A stretch of 58,799 nt of DNA from Pseudomonadota bacterium (lineage in GTDB: Bacteria > Pseudomonadota > Gammaproteobacteria > Burkholderiales > SG8-39): NCBI GenBank assembly GCA_021811085.1, contig JAJZPQ010000020.1, forward strand, positions 1-58,799, read 5' to 3'. Numbering within the stretch: the stretch's first letter is position 1; every line of letters starts with the position of its first letter. Below are positions 54,226 to 58,799 of the stretch, one piece after another. The notes beneath the pieces were generated by a model. That model had not been told where the DNA came from. It made no database searches and was given only the letters and a program-made list of their open reading frames with translations. The position numbers and the translations under genes are program-made.

Positions 54226-54849
54226 TCAGCGGTCCTGTTTCAACAGCGGTAACAGCAATTTCCATACGTTCTCCAGCAGGATAGGCTGCGCCGCAGCCGT
54301 AGGATGCAGATCGTCCGCCTGAAACAGCGCGCGCTGCTGGTCCATGCCCTCCAGCAGGTAGGGCACCAGCGCGGTCTTGTATGCGCGCGCGAGATCGGTG
54401 TAGACCGCGGCGAACTCGCGCGTATAGCTTGCGCCGTAATTCGGCGGCATGCGCATGCCCACGAGCAGCACGCGCGCCTTGGCGCGCCGGCTCGCACTCA
54501 GGATTCGCGCGAGGTTGGCGCGCATCTCCTGCGGCGGCAGGCCGCGCAGGCCGTCGTTCGCGCCGAGCTCGACGATGATGATTTTGGGCTTGTGCGTCTT
54601 GAGCACCTCGGCAATGCGCGCCGCGCCGCCGCTCGTGGTTTCGCCGCTGACGCTGACGTTGCTGACGGTATAATCGAGGCTCTGCTGCTTCAGCCGCGCC
54701 TGCAGCAGGGCAGCCCAGCCCGCATCCTGGGGCAGGCCATAGGCGGCCGACAGGCTGTCGCCATAGACCAGGATGGTGCCGCCGGCCCAGGCCGCGAGCG
54801 GCAGGCACAGCAACGACGTCAACCAGGTAAGCAACAACCTTCGCAGCAT
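54226..54849 (-). CDS. tesA: TesA-like GDSL esterase/lysophospholipase
   Basis: 207 aa with a signal peptide (LLLTWLTSLLCLPLAAWA). SGNH motifs: GDSLSAAYGL (nucleophile Ser), VSVSGETTSGG, LGANDGLRGL, DDLHPTAAAQ (Asp-x-x-His). Multifunctional periplasmic thioesterase/lysophospholipase/arylesterase. Its start codon shares bases with the start of the divergent ybbA (CATG at 54847-54850). It ends 1 nt beyond the prpF start, so the two may be co-transcribed. Confidence 0.9.
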   Translation of the reverse strand: MLRRLLLTWLTSLLCLPLAAWAGGTILVYGDSLSAAYGLPQDAGWAALLQARLKQQSLDYTVSNVSVSGETTSGGAARIAEVLKTHKPKIIIVELGANDGLRGLPPQEMRANLARILSASRRAKARVLLVGMRMPPNYGASYTREFAAVYTDLARAYKTALVPYLLEGMDQQRALFQADDLHPTAAAQPILLENVWKLLLPLLKQDR

Positions 54850-55531
54850 GACCCAACCCATCGATACGCCCATGATCAAAGCGGCCGGCCTGTCCAAAGT
54901 GGTGCCGAACGGGCCGAGCCAGCTCCTTATTCTGCATGAGATCGACCTCGCGGTCATGGCAGGAGAGGCGGTGGCCATCGTCGGCGCATCCGGTTCGGGC
55001 AAGTCCACGCTGCTCGGCTTGCTCGCGGGCCTGGACACGCCCAGTGCCGGCAGCGTGCAGCTGGACGGCGTCGAGCTGTTTGCACTGGGCGAGGACGGGC
55101 GCGCGGCGCTGCGCGCGCAGCTGCTCGGCTTTGTGTTCCAGTCGTTCCAGCTGCTGCCGGCGCTTAACGCGCTGGAGAACGTCATGCTGCCGCTGGAGCT
55201 CGCCGGGGCACGCGACGCAGCGCGGCGCGCGGCGGCAATGCTCGAGCGGGTCGGCCTGGGCGAGCGCCTCGCGCATTACCCGAAATACCTTTCCGGCGGA
55301 GAGCAGCAGCGCGTCGCGCTCGCGCGCGCTTTCGTGATCGAGCCCAAGCTGCTGCTTGCCGACGAGCCCACTGGCAACCTCGATGCCGACACCGGCGCCG
55401 CCATTATCGATCTGATGTTCGCCTTGAACGCGGCGGCCGGCACCACGCTGGTGCTGGTGACCCACGACGATGCGATCGCGCGCCGCTGCCAGCGACAGAT
55501 CCGGCTCGCGGGCGGGCGCATCGTCGCATGA
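54848..55531 (+). CDS. ybbA: ABC ATP-binding protein YbbA
   Basis: 227 aa from ATG 54848; ATG 54872 is the alternative. Walker A VGASGSGKSTLLGLLAGLD, signature YLSGGEQQRVALARAF, Walker B LLADEPTGNLD, H-loop LVTHDDAIARR. LolD/MacB-type subunit that works with the FtsX-like permease YbbP on lipophilic or envelope substrates. Divergent tesA is its standard genomic partner. Confidence 0.92.
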   Translation: MTQPIDTPMIKAAGLSKVVPNGPSQLLILHEIDLAVMAGEAVAIVGASGSGKSTLLGLLAGLDTPSAGSVQLDGVELFALGEDGRAALRAQLLGFVFQSFQLLPALNALENVMLPLELAGARDAARRAAAMLERVGLGERLAHYPKYLSGGEQQRVALARAFVIEPKLLLADEPTGNLDADTGAAIIDLMFALNAAAGTTLVLVTHDDAIARRCQRQIRLAGGRIVA

Positions 55532-58041
55532 AGCCGGATACTGCGCCGCGCGCAAATTTGCCGCTGCCGGCGAGAATGCTGTTGCGCGACTGGCGCGCGG
55601 GCGAGCTGCGCGTGCTGGCCCTTGCGCTGGTCATCGCCGTTGCTAGCGTCACGAGCGTCGCGTTCTTCGCCGACCGCGTGTGGCAGGCGCTCACGCGCGA
55701 AGCGAACCAGATGCTGGGCGCGGACGTATTGCTCATGTCCGATCATCCGTTCGCGCCCGATCTGCGCGACGAAGCCGCGAGGCGCGGGCTCGCGCGCGCC
55801 GACGGCGTGAGCTTCGTCAGCATGGCGCGTGCCGGCGAGGCCGCGCAGCTTGCCGGGGTCAAGGCGGTCAGCACGGGCTATCCCTTGCGCGGCAAGCTGC
55901 GCATCGCACCGCGCTTGAATGCGGAAGATGCCGAAACCGATGCGATCCCGCCGCCGGGCACGGTGTGGCTGGACGAGCGCCTCTCCGCCGCGCTCGGCGT
56001 CAAAACCGGCGAGCAGATCGAACTGGGCAATACGCGCTTTACCGTGGGCGCGGTATTGACGCTGGAGCCCGATCGCGGCGTGAGTTTTTTCAACATCGCG
56101 CCGCGCCTGCTGATGCGCCTGGACGATCTTGCCGCGACCGGACTGATCCAGACCGGCAGCCGCGCGAGTTACCAACTCTACCTCGCCGGTGCGCGCGCGG
56201 CCGCCGCCGCCTACGCCGACTGGGCCAAGCCCAAGCTGGGTCCGGGGCAGCGCATCGAAAGCCTGGGCAACGCGCGTCCCGAGGTGCGCGCAGGACTGGA
56301 CCGCGCGCAGCAATTCCTCGGCCTCTCGGCCATGCTCGCAGTCATTCTTGCCGCGGTCGCGATTGCGCTGTCCACGCGCCGCTATACGCAGCGCCATCTG
56401 GACGGCTACGCCGTGATGCGCTGCTTCGGCGCCCTGCAGGGCCGGCTGTTCGCCTTGTTCAGCTGGGAATTCGTGCTGCTCGGTCTTGCGGCTTGCACGG
56501 CGGGCTGCGTGCTCGGTTACGCCGGTCAGGCGCTGATTGCGCGCTGGCTGACCGACATCGTCGCCTCGTCCCTGCCGCAGCCGGGCTGGTACCCGGTGCT
56601 GCAGGGATTTGCAGCGGGCTTGTTGCTGTTGCTCGGTTTTGCGTTGCCGCCGCTGCTGCAGCTCAAGAACGTGCCGGCGATACGCGTGATCCGGCGCGAG
56701 GTCGGCGCGCCGCGCCAAAGCGCGCTCGCGGCTTACGCGCTCGGCCTGGGCGCGCTCGCGGCGCTGCTCTTGTGGCAGGCGGGTGAAGTCAAACTCGGTG
56801 CCACCGTATTCGGCGGTTTTGCCGCGGCCTTCCTCGTGTTCTGGCTGGCGAGCCTGGGTGCGCTGCGTCTGTTCGCGGTCCTGGGCCGTGCGGGCAGCCT
56901 GTCCTGGCGCTATGGCCTGGCGAACCTGCGCCGGCGCAGCCGCGGCAACGCGGTGCAAATCGTCGCGCTCGCGCTCGGCCTGACCGTGCTGCTGCTGCTG
57001 ACGTTCATCCGCGGCGACCTGCTCGAATCCTGGCGCACCAAGCTGCCGCAGGATGCGCCCAATCGCTTCGTCGTCAACATCCAGCCGGACCAGCTGCGGC
57101 CGCTGGCGCAATTCCTCGCGCAGAACGGCGTCACTGCGGCGAACAGCTTTCCGATGGTGCGCGCGCGGCTGACTGCGATCAACGGTCGCACGATCGCGGC
57201 GGCCGACTTCAGCGACGAGCGCGCGAAGCGCCAGATCGACCGCGAATTCAACCTGAGTTTCATGCAGACCATGCCCGCCGGAAATCAGGTGACCGAAGGG
57301 CGCTGGTTTACGCACGAGGACTTTGCCCAGGGCGCTGTCTCGGTCGAAATCTGGATCGCCGAACGCCTCGGCATCAAGCTCGGCGACCAGCTGAAATTCA
57401 GCGGCGGCGGCGCGAGCGTCTCCGTGCCGGTCACGAGCGTGCGCAAGCTCGACTGGGACTCGATGCGGCCGAATTTCTTCTTCATCACCACGCCCAAAGC
57501 TCTGGCCGAGTTTCCAGTGAGCTATATGAGCACGTTTCGCCTGGCCGGCGCCGACCCCTTGTTTACCGCGCGCCTGACGCAGGCATTTCCGAATCTCACC
57601 GTGATCGACGTCAGCGCCGTGATGCGCCAGGTCAACGGCATCCTCGACCAGGTGATACGCGCGGTGGAGTTCGTGTTCCTGTTCGCGCTGGTCGCGGGCG
57701 TGCTGGTGCTGTACGCAGCGTTGCTCTCCACCCAGGACGAACGGCTGCAGGAGGCGGCACTGATGCGCGCGCTGGGGGCAAGCCGCGCGCAGGTGGCCGG
57801 AGCGCAGCGCGCCGAGTTTCTCGCCCTGGGACTGGTGGCGGGCGTGCTCGCCTCGGCCGGTGCCAGCGCGATCGGCTATGTGCTCGCCGAGCACGTGTTC
57901 CAGTTTCCGTGGCAATTCAACGCCGCGATCTGGTTCGCCGGGCCGCTTGCTGGCCTGGCCTGCGTTGGGCTCAATGCCTGGCTCGGCGGCCGCGCCGCGC
58001 TGAACCATCCGCCGATGCTGGCGCTGCGCGAGGCGTCATGA
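55528..58041 (+). CDS. ybbP: FtsX-like permease YbbP
   Basis: 837 aa, ATGA overlap with ybbA. MacB-FtsX topology duplicated: an N-terminal helix (LRVLALALVIAVASVTSVAF) with a periplasmic domain, then helices near 270, 310, 355, 395 and 420, a second periplasmic domain (~500-700), and three C-terminal helices (VFLFALVAGVLVLYAALL first). YbbA/YbbP is thought to pull lipids or other hydrophobic molecules from the inner membrane. Its stop overlaps the haemoglobin gene. Confidence 0.92.
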   Translation: MKPDTAPRANLPLPARMLLRDWRAGELRVLALALVIAVASVTSVAFFADRVWQALTREANQMLGADVLLMSDHPFAPDLRDEAARRGLARADGVSFVSMARAGEAAQLAGVKAVSTGYPLRGKLRIAPRLNAEDAETDAIPPPGTVWLDERLSAALGVKTGEQIELGNTRFTVGAVLTLEPDRGVSFFNIAPRLLMRLDDLAATGLIQTGSRASYQLYLAGARAAAAAYADWAKPKLGPGQRIESLGNARPEVRAGLDRAQQFLGLSAMLAVILAAVAIALSTRRYTQRHLDGYAVMRCFGALQGRLFALFSWEFVLLGLAACTAGCVLGYAGQALIARWLTDIVASSLPQPGWYPVLQGFAAGLLLLLGFALPPLLQLKNVPAIRVIRREVGAPRQSALAAYALGLGALAALLLWQAGEVKLGATVFGGFAAAFLVFWLASLGALRLFAVLGRAGSLSWRYGLANLRRRSRGNAVQIVALALGLTVLLLLTFIRGDLLESWRTKLPQDAPNRFVVNIQPDQLRPLAQFLAQNGVTAANSFPMVRARLTAINGRTIAAADFSDERAKRQIDREFNLSFMQTMPAGNQVTEGRWFTHEDFAQGAVSVEIWIAERLGIKLGDQLKFSGGGASVSVPVTSVRKLDWDSMRPNFFFITTPKALAEFPVSYMSTFRLAGADPLFTARLTQAFPNLTVIDVSAVMRQVNGILDQVIRAVEFVFLFALVAGVLVLYAALLSTQDERLQEAALMRALGASRAQVAGAQRAEFLALGLVAGVLASAGASAIGYVLAEHVFQFPWQFNAAIWFAGPLAGLACVGLNAWLGGRAALNHPPMLALREAS

Positions 58042-58439
58042 GCGAGGAGCCGACCCCTTACCAGACTCTGGGCGGAGCGGAGAAATTGCGCGCGCTGGTC
58101 GATCGCTTCTATGAACTCATGGACACGCAGCCCGAGTACTACGCGATACGCAAGCTGCATCCGCAGGACTTGTCGGGATCGGCGGAAAAGCTCTACCTGT
58201 TTCTTTCGGGCTGGCTCGGCGGTCCGCCGCTTTATCTGCAGAAAATCGGCCAACCCTTCCTGCGCGCGCGCCACCTGCCGTTTGCCATAGGCGTAGCCGA
58301 GCGCGACCTGTGGCTCGCCTGCATGCGCCAGGCGCTGCGGGATATGCAGATCGAGGAGGGCCTGAGCCAGGTCTTGGCGGATGCGTTCTACAAGACCGCC
58401 GATCACATGCGCAATCGGCCCGAGGGTCGAGCTGACTGA
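58038..58439 (+). CDS. Group II truncated haemoglobin
   Basis: 133 aa, ATGA overlap with ybbP. Globin landmarks of group II: TLGGAEKLRALVDRFYELM, the FLSGWLGGPPLY segment, proximal His in RARHLPFAI, and the G8 Trp in ERDLWLACM. These proteins bind O2/NO and can detoxify peroxide or NO. Coupling to an envelope ABC permease is not an obvious functional match; it may simply be an operon-end gene. Confidence 0.88.
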   Translation: MSEEPTPYQTLGGAEKLRALVDRFYELMDTQPEYYAIRKLHPQDLSGSAEKLYLFLSGWLGGPPLYLQKIGQPFLRARHLPFAIGVAERDLWLACMRQALRDMQIEEGLSQVLADAFYKTADHMRNRPEGRAD

Positions 58440-58538
58440 TTCAGTTCGTGCTGCGCCACGCGCTGTCGCGGATTTTCAGCATGAACGCAGCGTAAGCGTA
58501 GCGGGCGAAGTCGCGCTGATCCCGGGTCAGGGCCGGGT

Positions 58539-58799
58539 TCAGGCCTGCGCGGCAGGCGGCTCCTGGTATTCGCGCAGCCGGCGCTTGAGCAGCTTGCCGT
58601 TGGCGTTGCGCGGCAGGGGACGGTCGACGAAGGTGATGAAATCCGGCAGCTTGTAGTCTGCAAGGTGCTGCGCGCAATGCGCGCGCAACTGTTCGGCGCT
58701 GCAGGCGGGATCGGAACTGAGTACGAAAGCGTGCGCTTTTTCTCCGAGCACCGGGTCGGGGCGCGCGATCAGCGCCGATTCCACCACGGCCGGGTGCAG
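58539..58799 (-). CDS. Acyl-CoA synthetase/AMP-binding enzyme, C-terminal end (cut by window edge)
   Basis: The frame is open at the right edge; only the last ~86 residues are inside the window. It shows the ANL-superfamily C-terminal subdomain: HPAVVESALIARPDPVLGEK, then DYKLPDFITFVDRPLPRNANGKLLKR with the catalytic Lys of the NGK motif. It adenylates a carboxylic acid and transfers it to CoA; the acid cannot be told from this end. The 99 bases between it and the haemoglobin gene show nothing else. Confidence 0.88.
   Translation of the reverse strand: MHPAVVESALIARPDPVLGEKAHAFVLSSDPACSAEQLRAHCAQHLADYKLPDFITFVDRPLPRNANGKLLKRRLREYQEPPAAQA

Noticed and set aside
55276-58008. 910-codon open frame on the minus strand
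   Set aside because: It is the antisense shadow of ybbA/ybbP, both of which have clear motifs; its translation is His/Arg/Gln-rich low complexity with no domain.

Overview
The window is high-GC proteobacterial DNA. The operon surE-pcm-nlpD-rpoS, the ybbA/ybbP-tesA locus, selU-selD, a BCAM0308-family protein and mltB point to a betaproteobacterium. I cannot assign order or genus from sequence alone. Genes are tightly packed, with many ATGA-type stop/start overlaps.

Positions 1 to about 18,224 are a foreign defence island. The right end is the 3' part of a tRNA-Pro(GGG) gene (18180-18224) with no 5' half, preceded by three 10-bp direct repeats. This looks like the attachment-site copy left when an element integrated into a tRNA gene; the intact tRNA and integrase would lie left of the window. 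Inside are: the C-terminal part of a SNF2 helicase (cut by the window edge); a VapBC-type toxin-antitoxin pair with an inverted-repeat operator; a wrecked second PIN-toxin module; a translationally coupled three-gene cassette (2610-9298) of an unrecognised 477-aa protein, a phospholipase D-superfamily protein with HKN rather than HKD active sites, and a 1,041-aa SNF2/RapA-like helicase; a small conserved-looking ORF; a complete type I Wadjet operon jetABCD (9937-16544); and an Xre/RES toxin-antitoxin pair. The three-gene cassette is my best candidate for an undescribed defence system.

Positions 18.3-24.7 kb hold core-genome genes that look like a low-oxygen/stress cluster: a ribosome hibernation factor with a cold-shock-like domain, two bacteriohemerythrins, a degenerate GGDEF protein, a RIO kinase, a GNAT protein, a DksA/TraR-type zinc-finger protein and a BCAM0308-family protein. 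Four 14-bp boxes resembling FNR/Anr sites (TTGAT-N4-ATCAA) precede four of these genes. On the minus strand at 22646-22724 there is a well-formed promoter, a CU-rich anti-Shine-Dalgarno stretch and an intrinsic terminator, which together predict a small regulatory RNA.

Positions 24.8-37.5 kb: an FMN-dependent alpha-hydroxy-acid dehydrogenase (lldD-like); surE-pcm-nlpD-rpoS, in which nlpD carries a frameshift between its lipoprotein signal and LysM domain; an HD phosphohydrolase; a queuosine-precursor transporter; a SET-domain protein; a DapA-family aldolase; and an ABC importer operon ending in a calcineurin-like phosphoesterase.

Positions 37.5-58.8 kb: GNAT, mltB, a transglutaminase/DUF58/MoxR cluster, a histone-deacetylase-family protein, a Crp/Fnr regulator overlapping selU, divergent selD, a Tat-exported sugar-type ABC importer, an orphan ParA ATPase, a PrpF-family isomerase, divergent tesA-like and ybbA-ybbP genes whose start codons overlap, a coupled group II truncated haemoglobin, and the C-terminal end of an acyl-CoA synthetase cut by the right edge.
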